From Ceratotherium simum simum (lineage: Eukaryota; Chordata; Mammalia; Perissodactyla; Rhinocerotidae), in assembly GCF_000283155.1 (NCBI RefSeq), contig NW_004454216.1, forward strand, positions 13,046,818 through 13,110,817: DNA of 64,000 nt, in the 5' to 3' direction. Of this stretch, positions 33,603 to 44,897 are shown one piece after another (position 1 is the stretch's first letter; each line of letters starts with the position of its first letter). Both the position numbers and the translations under genes were made by a program. Below the pieces are notes generated by a model, which saw only the letters and a program-made list of their open reading frames with translations, searched no databases and was not told the DNA's origin.

Positions 33603-35084
33603 TCCCTGCTGCTGCCTACCAAATAAGATGTTTTTCCTCAGTAATTGGTGTTATGGCTGTCAACATGTTTTGAGAATCCTAAAAGAGGATTTTATTATTA
33701 TATTAATTCATAGTCCAGTAAAAACTAAAATCATATGTTTGGGAAGACTGTATTTCATGTTGTTTCCAGTGATTATTTCTTTTTCTTATTTTTCTCAAGA
33801 GTCTAATAAGGCAATTCTAAGATTTTCTCCAAGTTGAAGACAAACCTCATAGTTTCTGGAACGAATATACCTATTTAAGACATTTGCTTATATTCCATCA
33901 TTTGAGTTCTCTTAAAAGCTATATGAATTCTGTGTCTCATACTTTGGGATATAATATTAATATGAAGACTTGCATCATTTAGATATACTCTTGTTTCATT
34001 ATGTACATATGTCTTTTTCCTTAATCATTACAGACTATTCTTCCTTCTGGTAGTGTTTCATAGGAGTTTCAATAGTATTGTTCACTTCACTGGTGAAAAT
34101 GGAAGAAAAATGAGAGTTGAATAGGTCTGTAGTCTTTGTTATTTGTTAATGTTGTGCCATTTTCTCCAAAAAGGAGCCTACCCATCCTTAGACCTCCATT
34201 AATTTTGAACATAAGTTTTGTTCTTTATTATATTCTCTGTTACTTTTCTTTGATGTTTACTCCAAAGTTTCTTCTTTCTGGGTCCCACAAGTCTTATGAG
34301 TTTTCCTAAATAGAGAAAATTTGTCATTGTCATTATATAAGAAATATGGTTAAATTTTTTCTCAAGTGTCAAAGTAATGCTATTGTATATAGACAATACT
34401 TTGTATTATGTGCCCATCACATACAATGATAAAAATGATCTATTATTATCCCATCAGAATAGAGATGCTTTGAATAGCTTTTTTTATCTGTGTGTTTGTC
34501 TTCAAGGATTTTGTTTTTATCCATTTGTATGATTTCATCCTTTTTTTCCTTTGTAATCAAGGATATGTTTTTGATGTAGCTGTCAGGTATAGGGGTATGA
34601 TTAGAATAGGTCACTAGTCATATGAGATTTGAACCTAGACATTAGCTTCAAAGCAGTGTCTGGATTGAGATGGCTGGTTACTGAATCATAGTATGCAGAA
34701 TTTTTGTTGACTGGGTGGGCTTTACAGTAGGGTTAGGAAGTTTCTTTTTGCCATCATAGAAGTTTATTTCAGTTTCTGAGTAGTATGCTCAGTATTTTGT
34801 TCCACCTGTTCACTTTTAGGAATACATGATCATGAAAGTTATATTCATTACCTGTGACTAATGTACTCAGATGAAACCTATTTTATTGATCACTTGTATT
34901 TTTAGAGAAACCCTATGGCCCAAGAAGATTTTCTTCTCTTTATTTTCCATGTAAACAAACACACCTCTCCTATTTTTAATATTCTTCTCTATCTCCTTCC
35001 ATTTCTATGGACAATAACTGTCTTGTCTAATGTGAGGAATTATCTTACCCTCAGACCAGAGAAGGCAGCAGATGCCATAGTTAA
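33603..35084. other. no recognised feature
   Basis: 1.5 kb AT-rich sequence. Frames at 33598-33837, 34199-34396, 34417-34614 and 34915-35100 are short, rich in F, I, K and N codons as AT-rich DNA gives by chance, and contain no motif I recognise. Confidence 0.45.
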
Positions 35085-35205
35085 CTATATGGCTTTGTAA
35101 TCAGAATGCAGCCTAACTTCACAACTGGGTAGCTTAGCTTTGTGACCTTGGGCAAGTTAGTCAAGGTCTTGAAAACCTCAGAACAAATTGAAAAGATGAT
35201 GGTTT
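35085..35205 (+). repeat. MIR SINE 5' half
   Basis: 'AACTATATGGCTTTGTAATC', 'AGCTTTGTGACCTTGGGCAA' and 'GTTAGTCAAGGTC' match MIR. Confidence 0.77.
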
Positions 35206-35306
35206 ATTTTTTAGATTGACAACAGTTAAATTGATCTAATTATAGCTGAGTTTTATCTGATTTGGGGCCCATCCCATAGGCCTCACCCAGAGGTGTTCTT
35301 CCCTTT

Positions 35307-35412
35307 TCCTTCCTTCCTTCCTTCCTTCCTTCCTTCCTCCCTTCCTTCCTTCCTTCCTTCCTTCCTCCCTTCCTCCCTCCCTTCCTCCCTTCCTTCCTCC
35401 TTCTTTTCTTAA
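35307..35412. repeat. (CCTT)n microsatellite at an L1 tail
   Basis: About 105 bases of CCTT with CCCT interruptions. It directly adjoins the 3' end of the minus-strand L1 at 35413, so on the L1 strand it is an (AAGG)n growth of the poly(A) tail. It produces a false minus frame of repeated GRKE at 35240-35428. Confidence 0.96.
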
Positions 35413-36150
35413 TTGATATATAATTCACATACCATAAAATTCACCCTTTTAGAGTGTACAATTAATGATTTTTAGCATATTCGCAAGGTTGTGCAACCAT
35501 CACCGTTATTTAATTCTGGAACATTTTTGTCACCCCAGAAAGAAATCCTGTACCTTAACTCCTTGTTTCCCCCTCCCCCCAGTCCCGGGCAACTAATCTA
35601 CTTTCTGTCTGTATGGATTTGCCTCCTCTGGATATTTCATATAATGGAATCATAAAATATATGGCCTTTTGTCTCTGGCTTCTTTCATTTAGCATAATGC
35701 TTTCAAGGTTCTTCCATGTTATAGCATGTATCATACTTCATTCCTTTTTGGAGCTTAATAATATTCCACTGTATGGAATGGATATACCATATGTTATTTA
35801 TCCATTCATCAATTGATGGATATTTGCGTGGTTTCCACTTTTTTGGCTTTTTGCTGCTGTGAACATTCATGTATAGGTTTTTGTGTGAATATATGTTTTA
35901 AGTCTCTCAATTATGTACCTGGTAGAATTACTGGGTCATATGGTAACTCTATGTTTAACTTTTTAATGAACTAGCAAACTGTTTTCCAGAGAGGCTGCAC
36001 TATTTTACACTCCCAGCCGTGTATAAGGGTTCTGATTTTTCTCTGCATCCTCGCCAACATGTATAATTTTTTTAAATTATAGCCATCTTTGTGAGGGAAG
36101 TGGTATCTCACTGTGGTTTTGATTTGCATTTACCTAATGACTTCAAGCTC
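35413..36150 (-). repeat. L1 LINE 3' end, 5'-truncated
   Basis: 'TAATTCACATACCATAAAAT', 'GGTTGTGCAACCATCACCGT', 'TCCAGAGAGGCTGCACTATT' and 'TCACTGTGGTTTTGATTTGC' follow an L1M 3' end and the end of its ORF2 in reverse complement for about 740 bases. Confidence 0.92.
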
Positions 36151-36179
36151 ATTTCTCACCTTTTCCAAACATATTGCAC

Positions 36180-36455
36180 TATTAACTCAGTATAAGTTCA
36201 TATACCTTTGTTTTTTTTTTAACCTGTTTTGTCTCCTATACCTAGAATGCCCTTATCTATACCTCTTTTGCCAACTTTTCATCCTTGAAGGCTCATGGCT
36301 AAACCAATACTTTATCCATGAAATAAGTCCTGATTCCTCTATATAAAAATGACCTTGCAATCATTTAAACCTTCATAACCCTTTATGCTTCCTTTACTAC
36401 AAGTATTTTACCACTTATTATGATCTTATAGTGGTCTTAGACCTCTAATTTATTA
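36180..36455 (+). repeat. L2 LINE 3' UTR
   Basis: 'CCTATACCTAGAATGCCCTT', 'CATCCTTGAAGGCTCATGGC', 'AATAAGTCCTGATTCCTCTA' and 'CTTTACTACAAGTATTTTAC' follow the L2 order ('ctctgcctggaatgctcttcccc', 'catccttcaggtctcagctcaaatg', 'aagccttccctgac', 'tagcacttatcac'). Confidence 0.66.
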
Positions 36456-36471
36456 AAAATAAAGGGAAGTC

Positions 36472-36687
36472 GGGCCGGCCCTGTGGCTTGGTGGTTAAGT
36501 GCGCGCGCTGCGATGCTGGTGGCCCGGGTTCGGATCCCGGGTGCGCATCGAGGCACCACTTCTCCGTTCATCCTGAGGCCGAGTCCCACATACAGCAACT
36601 AGAAGGATGTGCAGCTACGACACACAACTATCCACTGGGGCTTTGGGGGGAAAAATAAAATAAATAAAATCTTTAAAAAAATAAAAT
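36472..36687 (+). repeat. ERE1 SINE, complete
   Basis: Head GGGCCGGCCCTGTGGCTTGG, tRNA-like promoter boxes for RNA polymerase III (A box near 36484-36494, TGGCTTGGTGG; B box at 36527-36537, GGTTCGGATCC), body 'CACATACAGCAACTAGAAGG', and an A-rich tail. The perfect 16-bp duplication AAAATAAAGGGAAGTC flanks it at 36456-36471 and 36688-36703, which argues for a comparatively recent insertion. Transcription by Pol III is possible from the boxes but not shown. Confidence 0.97.
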
Positions 36688-36779
36688 AAAATAAAGGGAA
36701 GTCTTTGCAATTTTTATTTTCTCTAAAGTGACACTGTGTATCTTGTATATCACAGACAATCAGATATTAGTGGATTGAG

Positions 36780-37060
36780 CTGATTACCTGCAACCCTCTG
36801 CTTCCTTTTCCATTCCACAGCAGTTTGGGCTCATAATGCTTCCTGTCTGTCCTAATTTGATAACATCCTAACCAATTTGCCTGACTCCATCTATTTCCAG
36901 TCTAAATCAGTCTACCTATTGTGTGATAATAATTTTACAAGCCAGGGCAAATCATGCCCTTTTGGTCCCCCAGACACACTATTGCCTTCTAAATAAGGTC
37001 CAGTCTACCGAATTTGGCACCCTCCTCTATTCAACTTACCTACTCAGAAGGTAAACTCTA
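36780..37060 (+). repeat. L2 LINE, late coding segment
   Basis: 'CATCCTAACCAATTTGCCTG', 'GGGCAAATCATGCCCTTTTG', 'TAAATAAGGTCCAGTCTACC' and 'GAATTTGGCACCCTCCTC' follow L2 ('tcctaactggtctccctg', 'aaatctgatcatgtcactcc', 'ataaagtccaaactcc', 'gatctggcccctgcctac'). Confidence 0.58.
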
Positions 37061-37289
37061 TGCGTTTGTGTTGATTTCTTGAACAAGCTCTGTGGTATCA
37101 CGGAACATATAGGAATGTTAGTAAGTCATATGGGGGTAGCTGCACACAACTACTCAGGATGGGGTGATTAGCCTGGGGTCTCTGGCCGCTCCAGTCTTCA
37201 CTCAGCTGTCCCAAGAGTCGATGAGAATTTTTTAAATCTCGGCTATAACTCATTGATGACACAGCTCAGAGGAGCCTTTGTACCATGTT

Positions 37290-37650
37290 TTTGTGAACCT
37301 TGGCTTTTGCTCATGTTGTCGCCTTTCCTGGGAAAGTTTACCCTTCACCAACTCCCTGGAGCTCTCCATCCCGTACCCCCAATAAGACTTCTCTTGTCAG
37401 ACTGTATACCTGTTTTTCAAGGCCTGACTCTGAGGTTGCCTCAAACTTTTTCCGACTTTTTCTTCTAAAATTATTTTCTTTTTTCCCCCATAGCATTTTG
37501 TTTATACATTTTCTATAAAACTACAAATGATTTCTCTGGTATTAGTCAGTTCTTGTTACCTTTCCTCCCTTCAACCTCATAAAGTTGCAAATTCTTTGGT
37601 TTGCATTCCACCCACTGTGTAGTCCACTCACATTTTAATCTTCCTTAGCA
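37290..37650 (+). repeat. L2 LINE 3' UTR (weak)
   Basis: 'TTTGCTCATGTTGTCGCCTT' matches the L2 phrase 'ttgctcatgctgttccctctgcc', and 'CTTGTCAGACTGTATACCTG' and 'CACCCACTGTGTAGTCCACT' are in plausible positions. Decayed. The plus frames at 37253-37518 arise from it. Confidence 0.42.
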
Positions 37651-37835
37651 GACAAGATAGTAGCCTGCACATTCACATGGAATAGACATTTTCCTGAGTT
37701 GAATTGTTGGGTATCTCTTAAAAGTAGTATTTTATGTTACATCTAGAATAATTAGATTGACAGTATCTCTAGTCATTTCTTTTTAAAAAGAAATCAGTCT
37801 GATTTTCTTACATCATTTTTCCAAAATCGTTAGGT

Positions 37836-38022
37836 CAGTGGTTCTCAAGCTTTAGTATACATAGAATAACCTGGAGGGCTTGTTAAAACACAGATGGCTG
37901 GGCTCCAATCCCAGAGTTTCTGGTTTAATAGGTGAGGGTAGTATCCAAAATTAGCATTTCTAACAAGCGTGCATGTGATGTTGATGCTACTGATCAAAGG
38001 GTTACATTTTGAAAAAATGCTG
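37836..38022 (+). mobile_element. MER5A hAT-Charlie element, complete
   Basis: Begins CAGTGGTTCTCAAGCTTTAG, contains 'CTGGAGGGCTTGTTAAAACA', 'CCCAGAGTTTCTGGTTTAAT' and 'ATTTCTAACAAGCGTGCATG', and ends 'TTTTGAAAAAATGCTG'. Flanked by the expected 8-bp hAT duplication, CGTTAGGT at 37828-37835 and CGTTAGGC at 38023-38030 (7 of 8 identical). Non-autonomous, 187 bp. Confidence 0.96.
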
Positions 38023-38030
38023 CGTTAGGC

Positions 38031-39814
38031 TACTGATATACTTATTTTGCTTCAGAAGGTCTTGTAAAAATATCATTTTAGAAGGATAAATATTTAGAAA
38101 ATATTATTTTCTGTGTCTAAGTAGATTTGTTGGGGGATACATTAAAACCAGAGGTTGGGCTTCCTGTCCTCAACCATTCTTTTTTAGGCTTGCACACAGG
38201 AAGTAATGATGTTCCTGTGGGATTTACTCTTTTGCAAATACACTTGTACTCTCAAGATACAGATGCACCATGAGGTGCCAGAGAAGGCGCTTCTTGTGGC
38301 CCAGGGATCAAGAAACATCCCTGGAGCCTCTGTATTTTGCTCATCATCCACTAGAAACCAGAAGTCATCAAGTCGACATTATATTTGTGCCCAAGTCCTA
38401 GAGGTGAGGGAGGAGAAGGGCCGGGTTCATTTCCTGACTTTGCTGCCATCTTGAAAATGGGTGATTACAGCAAATGTGTGGCAGAGAGGAGAGTACATCT
38501 ATGAGAGAGAGAGAGACCTGATCCTGGTGCCACATGTTATACCCTGTGAAGGATATTTTCCCCATAAAGAACAGTCCATTATTAATGGCAGTGTCATTTG
38601 AATTGTGCTGCAAGTTTACTAGGACTTGGTAGACGACACCATGAAGATGGCCATCATTTATAACACTGCTTCTGGGATAATGCATTCTGAGTTCCAAATA
38701 GCCAATTTGCAAATCAACTCAGGGAACACAACCTATCTGCTAATTGGGCCTTGCTTGTCTTGCAGTTTCTAGAGTGTATTTGTTCTACTCATTTCCTAAA
38801 ACAGTCCATTTGTATACAGTAGGGCAATAAAATGAGCAGGTGTTTAGTCTGTATAGAGGGATTGACAATTTCCTACAGTTTATTCACATAGAGTGGAGAC
38901 TATGATATAAAAACCTTCTTGTGGTAGTTGCAAATTTTTGTTCTGGATCAAAGGAAAGCTAAAGGCAATGTGTGTGTTAGCCAAAACTCCAATGTGGCAA
39001 ATATCCTAAAGCCACTGTGTAAGTAGTGGCCTCTCTGGGATGTGCGTGGCTGGGAGGCAGGCGGAGGAAGCCCCTTAGGAAGGAAGGACCAGGACTAAAG
39101 GATTACACTGGCTGTGAAACATAACAGTGGTCCAAAATCGTGGCCACGAGGGTTATGAGTGTTTATTTAACCAAGTTTTGTGTTAAGATTACTGCACAGT
39201 GCCAACAATAATAGCTAGGTGAGCGGTTTTAAGCAAGGAATGTGGTAACCTATTGTCACCGGATGGGTTCCCCATGAAGCCAGCTCTGAGCTAGAGCTCA
39301 GTGTGCAGATGTTTATGAGGGAGGGCTGTTAGGATCTGTATCTATAGGGAAAAGGTAAGGAAGCAGGAGAGGGCGGAGGGAAAAGTTGGGCCATGGTGCA
39401 GTCACCACAGAGCCCCCCTTGGCCAGCCCTGCTCTGAGGCTGGGATGACTGTTCAGAATTTCCCTAGCTTGGGCTGATGGGACCAACCTTTATCCCCCTG
39501 CATCTACCAGTCTTTGGATATGGGCTGTCCCTCCAGGATGAGAGTATGACTTTGGCGAGGAAAATCCTACAGAGGGCTGACAGTATCTGACATCAGCAGG
39601 GGAAGTGCATCCTTCGGTCCTGAAGGGAGGTCGGAGTAGCAAAGCAGAGCATCCATGAAGCCTGCTCTGGAGGAAGGAAAATGTGTGGGGAGTTGGTAGA
39701 ACATGGAATAAACTCTCTCTGTGGGAAGAGGAGCAGAGGTCCATGGTCACAGTTGAGCAGGCTATCACAGGGCTCTTGGCACAGTGGAAGGAACTGGAGT
39801 AATATACAGCCCTA
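38031..39814. other. no recognised feature
   Basis: 38200-38720 and 39020-39780 are somewhat GC-richer. Frames at 38206-38454 (plus), 38398-38712 (minus, 104 codons) and 39490-39768 (minus) show no domain I recognise. 39290-39760 may be an unfamiliar LTR, but I cannot support that. Confidence 0.4.
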
Positions 39815-40020
39815 ATTTACTGGGCTTCATCTATGTGTCCATCAACTCATATATAATATTGCTAATCCTTACAATAGCCCTAAAAGTAGCTATTATTAAC
39901 TCCACTTTATAGAAGCTCAGAAGGAAAAGTAGCTTGCCCACAGCCAGATGGACGATAAATGCCTGAAGCAGAATTCAGCAGAGAGTCTCTTTCTGAAGTT
40001 CCTGCTCTTTTGATTCTGTT
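39815..40020 (-). repeat. MIR SINE
   Basis: 'CTAATCCTTACAATAGCCCT', 'CTATTATTAACTCCACTTTA', 'TAGCTTGCCCACAGCCAGAT' and 'CCTGCTCTTTTGATTCTG' match a reverse-complement MIR. Confidence 0.86.
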
Positions 40021-41901
40021 CCCTGAACACACTCAGGAAATTAAGTCACAAAGACTTTACAAGCCAGGGCAAATCCTGGAGTGCCCTCAGACTGGATGAG
40101 CACAGGCTGCAGGGGCCCCCTCCAGTGCCAGGCTTATGGCAGTAAGGGGTCCTAGCCACGAGCCGCGGAGGCCTTAGCCTGCAGATGAGCAGAGCTGGGG
40201 AGGACTGAAGTCAGATCTGAGACGCAAAACTCCATGCTTCCACCTCAGAATGAGGTAGCCCGCTGACTGAATGCATTGATTCATTGTGGGTGAAGCAGGC
40301 TGCGGATTAAACTCACACTACACTGAGCTGTGCAAAGGAGTAAGAGCTTTATTTTCCGTAGATTTGATCTTCTTTAAAGCCCTCTTCTCTCTAGTTAGTG
40401 AGGGGGGTGGAAATAACACCTAAATTTAGTCATTCTAACCCAGTAATTTATACAGGCTCTCAAGGTAACTCCAAGTCTTTTAGATCAAGTCCTAATCTTT
40501 CAGATTTTTACCTCCCCCTCATGTTTTCTTTCCAGAACAATATTGGAGTGTATGGAGGTGCATGTGACTTGGACTGATGGTGCCAGGGAAGAATGGCGGG
40601 GGCCCCTGGAGCTGGGAGCAGGTCCCGGTACTGCCTCTTCTCCTCTGGCAGCAATTTCCCTTACCTGCTGCTAAGGTCGGCTCAGGTCACATTGAAGTCT
40701 CTTCGCTGTGGCTCAGTCATGTCCCCGAGGACTTCCCTGAAGACGCAGCCTCCCCTTGCCTCTGACAGCCCTATAGGCCTCCCTGAAATCTGCTTGCAAC
40801 TGATTTGATTTCCAGCTCTGGTCTTTCCTGCTGCTTCCAATCTCTGGGCCGTTTGACCTCTCCTGCCAGACCAGCATTAGCAGCTCCCTTCTGTCTGCGT
40901 CCCACCCCTGTGCATGTGGAATCCTCTGCCTACCGTCCATGCTTCTCAGGACTGAGGAAGCCTCCAGACAGTTGGGTGTAGGCCTTCTATCTCTGACCAA
41001 CAACGACACACCACCTCTTTCCCCTGGAATGGCCACCCCCATGCTGATCTGAGGACAGCTGGTTAAATCACTAACTCAGGCAGAAATGGGGTCAAAGCAC
41101 GCTGACTTTGGGCTTGACCATCATTCTCTTTACCATGCCTCCTGCACTGGCCAAAAGAGCGTGCAGGGCAAACATTTGCTCTGTGCCTTTCTTCCTCTCA
41201 CAAACTCCCCCGTGCTGCAGTGCAGGCTCTCATGTTCCTCCTTCCAACCCATGGGAACTTCCTCCTTTCATCTTCCTCTTTTTTCCAAAGCAATCATGAT
41301 GGGATTGCTATTGGGGGACAGGGAGAAGATTGAAAGCACATTGGTTTAGTATTGCCAAATATTCTTTCTCTATCGGCTACAGCACATGCAATGAGTCATA
41401 TTTACACTTTTTCTCACGCCCAATTTTCTCTATGCAATACATTCTTACTGATATTTGCGTTAATTTCTACTGACTTATAATGCCTCCGAATTAAATGTTT
41501 TGCCAAAGTGGGGGAAAAAGCCTTTCTAAAACTTTTCAGATAGTTAAATTGCTGAATTCAATAATTTAAAGAATCCTTTGGTTGCTTGATTGTATAGTCA
41601 AAGTAATGAAAAAAAACGATAGTTAACTTTCTCAGAAACTGAAATATTCATACACTATGCCATTTCTAATATAATTGTAATGGGTACTTTTAAGCCCACA
41701 GTATATGATCAGAAGTCTAGGAGGTCAAAAGAGCAATTTTAAATCATTAATATTAATGACTTTTTTTTTTGTCATTCAATTTCCTTTAAAATCTCATCAG
41801 TATGTAGTTTACTTTCATTCCCTACTGACAGACCATTTCTAACCATTGACAGCTTAACAGTGTTTTAACCAGTCTTATGTTCTGAAGTGCTGTGTAGTTG
41901 A
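40021..41901. other. no recognised feature
   Basis: 1.9 kb, moderately GC-rich to about 41300 then AT-rich. Frames at 40577-40808 (plus), 40713-41042 (minus, 109 codons) and 41086-41349 (plus) overlap and have no recognised domain. No splice-supported exon is evident. Confidence 0.42.
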
Positions 41902-42068
41902 CAGTCTTGCTACTCAGAGTGTGGTCCATGGACCAGCAGACTTGGCATCACTGGATCTTGTTGGAAATGCAGCATCTCAGGCCCACCCCAGACCACTGAA
42001 TCCAAATCTGAAGCTTAACAAGGTCCCAGGTAATTTGTCTGTACATTGAAAGCTGAGAAGCACCGGTC
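41902..42068 (+). mobile_element. MER5-group hAT element
   Basis: 'CTACTCAGAGTGTGGTCCAT', 'GGACCAGCAGACTTGGCATC', 'GGCCCACCCCAGACCACTGA' and 'AAAGCTGAGAAGCACCGGTC' match a MER5/MER20-like consensus ('cagtggttctcaaagtgtggtccctggaccagcagcatcagcatc...tttgagaaccactg'). Confidence 0.85.
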
Positions 42069-43089
42069 AGCAACACTGGCGAAAACCCTCTAAAGAGACA
42101 TCGTAATTCACTCAGTGTGTTCTTATAAACCATTTACAGCAAGTAATAAAACAGAGTGGAATCAAACCATCCCCTTCACTCTGGTTCTTATAATATTATT
42201 TTTCAAATCTGTGCCCACTTCCTTCCCCTGATTAAAATAGAGACAGCTGTTCGTTGGGTGCAGCTGGGTTATGCCTGGTCTGGGTTCAGTTGGGTTTCTG
42301 CATCAGTCAAGCCAGCTGAGAGCAGCTGTGGCCCGGTCTCAAGTCAGCGGTTTGTCAGACCACCTGTTACAACAAACGACATTAGGACACTCCCAGGCAG
42401 TCTTGTCTCCAGTTCCTTCCTTCCCATCCCGCAATAACAGCCCACAGTAATTGAGAGCAACATAAATTACTTGTCAAACGTAAATCTCTATGAAGAAAAG
42501 CGGCTGGGTTGTATGGAGGGACCTAATTTTACTGAGTAGGTCCCTTCCTCCCCATCACTTAAAACCACAGGAGAGAGGGGAGTGGGATGACGGGTTATCA
42601 AATCCCCTGCAATCCCACCGCGAGAGGCTGGAAAGCCAAAGCGGAAGGAAGATCCTGCCAACAAAGATCCTGCTGATGGGGGCCGAGCCCAGACTGTCAG
42701 GATGATGGAGGATCAGAGTACCCTTCTTCCCTCTTCCCTGCAGTTTTCGCCTGTCTCATCCTCCTGTTAGCTTTCTCCTCAAGATTGCTCTACTTTTTAG
42801 CATTCCAGGAATACCTCTAATCACATGCTTCTTCCTGTGGACGCCCACCCGTTCCTGCTCAAGGGGCTTTTGTGACTTGGTTAACTCAGTAGCCAGACTG
42901 ATTCAGAGTCACCAGAGTCAGGCCTGGAGCTCAGTTCTTCCATGATAGGGGACCAGAACCCGTAAACAGGTGCACTTACTAGCAGGAGCAGAGGTTTAGA
43001 GAGGAGAAAGGGCAGCGTGGGCACAGAATCCAATGTGCCTGGTGATAGGTGTAAGCTTTTGGCCTTTATTAGGAAAGTCTAGTGATCAT
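42069..43089. other. no recognised feature
   Basis: Frames at 42156-42437 and 42490-42705 (plus) have no recognised domain. No repeat identified. Confidence 0.42.
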
Positions 43090-43300
43090 TATAAATAAAG
43101 ATGGTAACCATGGATGCATTTGAACGCCCACGTCACGTTCATTTCCTTATCACAGAGCTTTGAGGCAGGTGTCATTATCATGACCATCAGCACTGCAGTA
43201 GGAAGCTAAGGCTCTGAGAGATTGCACACACAGTTAGTAACCTATGGTATCAGGATTCATAGCCAGGTTTGACTCCTGGCTGCAACGGCCTGCTTCCCTT
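43090..43300 (-). repeat. MIR SINE
   Basis: 'CCTTATCACAGAGCTTTGAG', 'GCAGGTGTCATTATCATGAC', 'AAGCTAAGGCTCTGAGAGAT' and 'CAGGTTTGACTCCTGGCTGC' match a reverse-complement MIR. Confidence 0.87.
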
Positions 43301-43932
43301 ATGGGTGTCTGGGCAGATGGGCACAGTATGAACACAGACTTGTCTGGCAACAAGACAATGCTCGGATATGCAGCCAGCTAGCCATATGGTGGGCATTAGG
43401 AAAGTCTGGTTGGAAGTCATAGAACATCTGCTGTGGGCCTAGGGTTCATGGGCAGGATCTGAATGCTGACAGTGTGGGCAAAAACCAAGCAGGGCCCAGG
43501 CTTAGGAGCATGAGGGCTCCTGGCAGTTATCAGTTGCAGGCCCTCTATCTGAGTAGAAGTAATCATCTGGGATAGAACATGGGGGCCGAGTCCCAACAGC
43601 CAGTTACTAAGAAGAACTAGGGACAAGGATAAAGTAGGAACAACAGAGAAATGGTAAAAACGTATTTCATTTTCACTTGAGATGTGGACCTGTGAATTAT
43701 GGAATTCCCCATAATGAGTACAGAACTGGTCCCAGACCAGGGTGCAATGGAATGTGAGGGTGGAGATTGAGACAAAGAGAGAACATTTTCTGGGGCTTCC
43801 TTTTGTGGTATTAGGAATTTAAGTGGAAATTACAAAGAGTCAGACTCTCAAGTATAAAAAGGATCCTATAAATTGGGACTCTAAGGTGGAACAGAATGCT
43901 GTATGAAGGCATTATGCTTCCTATCTCTAGGA
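43301..43932. other. no recognised feature
   Basis: No repeat or coding frame that I can support. Confidence 0.45.
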
Positions 43933-44108
43933 CTTTTTTTTATTCAATTTTTTTCCAGCTTTATTGAGATGTAATTGACATATTTAAGGTGTACAACATA
44001 ATGATTTGATTTATGTATATATTGTGAAATGATTACCACAATAAGTTTAGTTAACACATCCATCACCTCACATAGTTATAATTTTTTTCTTGTGATGAGA
44101 ACTTTTTC
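43933..44108 (-). repeat. L1 LINE 3' end, first of two
   Basis: A T-rich tail, then 'CAGCTTTATTGAGATGTAAT', 'GGTGTACAACATAATGATTT', 'GATTACCACAATAAGTTTAG' and 'CTTGTGATGAGAACTTTTT' match the 3' end of an L1MA/L1MB-like element in reverse complement. Confidence 0.87.
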
Positions 44109-44205
44109 CCCTAGTTTTATTGAGATATAATTGGCGTACAGCACTGTATAAGTTTGAGGTGTACAGCATAATGATTTGACATATATATTGTGAAATGAAA
44201 ACATT
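44109..44205 (-). repeat. L1 LINE 3' end, second of two
   Basis: 'AGTTTTATTGAGATATAATT', 'GGCGTACAGCACTGTATAAG' and 'GAGGTGTACAGCATAATGAT' restart the same L1 3' consensus, so a second L1 3' end follows the first directly in the same orientation. Confidence 0.83.
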
Positions 44206-44564
44206 TCCCTGTAAACAGGGCATTTAGTGACTTCTGCTGCACTTCTTCACTCTTACTGTGGCCTGGAGCCCAATCTATTGTGTCCCCTGTCCAGCTCTCT
44301 GACCTCCCCTGTATCGTTTCTCTTTCACTCACTGTGCTCTGTCAGTGTTGCTCAAAGGAGGTGCTGGTATTTTGGGTGGGAAAATTCTTTCAGGAGTAGG
44401 ACTATTTTGAATAGCATCCTTGGTATTGGAATGGATGCTTGGAATTTCATCCTTAGAATGAAATAGCAGCAACACCCCCAAGCTGTCACGTGACAATCAA
44501 AAGTGCCCCCACATATTTCTAACACTCCAGTGGAGACGTGTTCCGTGGCTTTCTGACATCCCTT
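44206..44564. other. no recognised feature
   Basis: Overlapping frames at 44227-44466 (plus) and 44352-44630 (minus) are without recognised content. Confidence 0.42.
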
Positions 44565-44897
44565 CATTTTAACATGCCTGGCTCCTTCCCATCTCAGGGC
44601 TGTCACATTTGCCTTGGGTCTTCTTCCCATGACGTTTCATATGGCTGCTCATTTTTCAGTCTCCATATCACTTTCTCCAAGAGCATCTCACAACCCCCAT
44701 TCTGAACATTTATCATGATCTGAAATTACTTCCTTTTCTTTGCTTCTTTCTCTTTCTCTTTTCCCCACCCCTCACTAGGATGAAATCTTCATTAGAAGGG
44801 GAACTTGTATTTGACATTCACCACCGTATGTTGGCACTCAGAGGAGAGCCTGGTGCATAGAAGGTCCTCAAGTACTTTTTGAATTTTATGAATTAAA
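44565..44897 (+). repeat. L2 LINE 3' end
   Basis: 'TGGCTCCTTCCCATCTCAGG', 'CATTTATCATGATCTGAAAT', 'CTAGGATGAAATCTTCATTA', 'GAGCCTGGTGCATAGAAGGT' and 'CAAGTACTTTTTGAATTTTA' follow the L2 3' UTR to its tail. Confidence 0.82.

Noticed and set aside
35240..35428. Frame encoding repeated GRKEGRKE
   Set aside because: Translation of the CCTT microsatellite.
36472..36560. tRNA gene at the ERE1 head
   Set aside because: A and B boxes are present because the SINE descends from a tRNA, but no complete cloverleaf is evident and it is followed by SINE body and A tail between target-site duplications.
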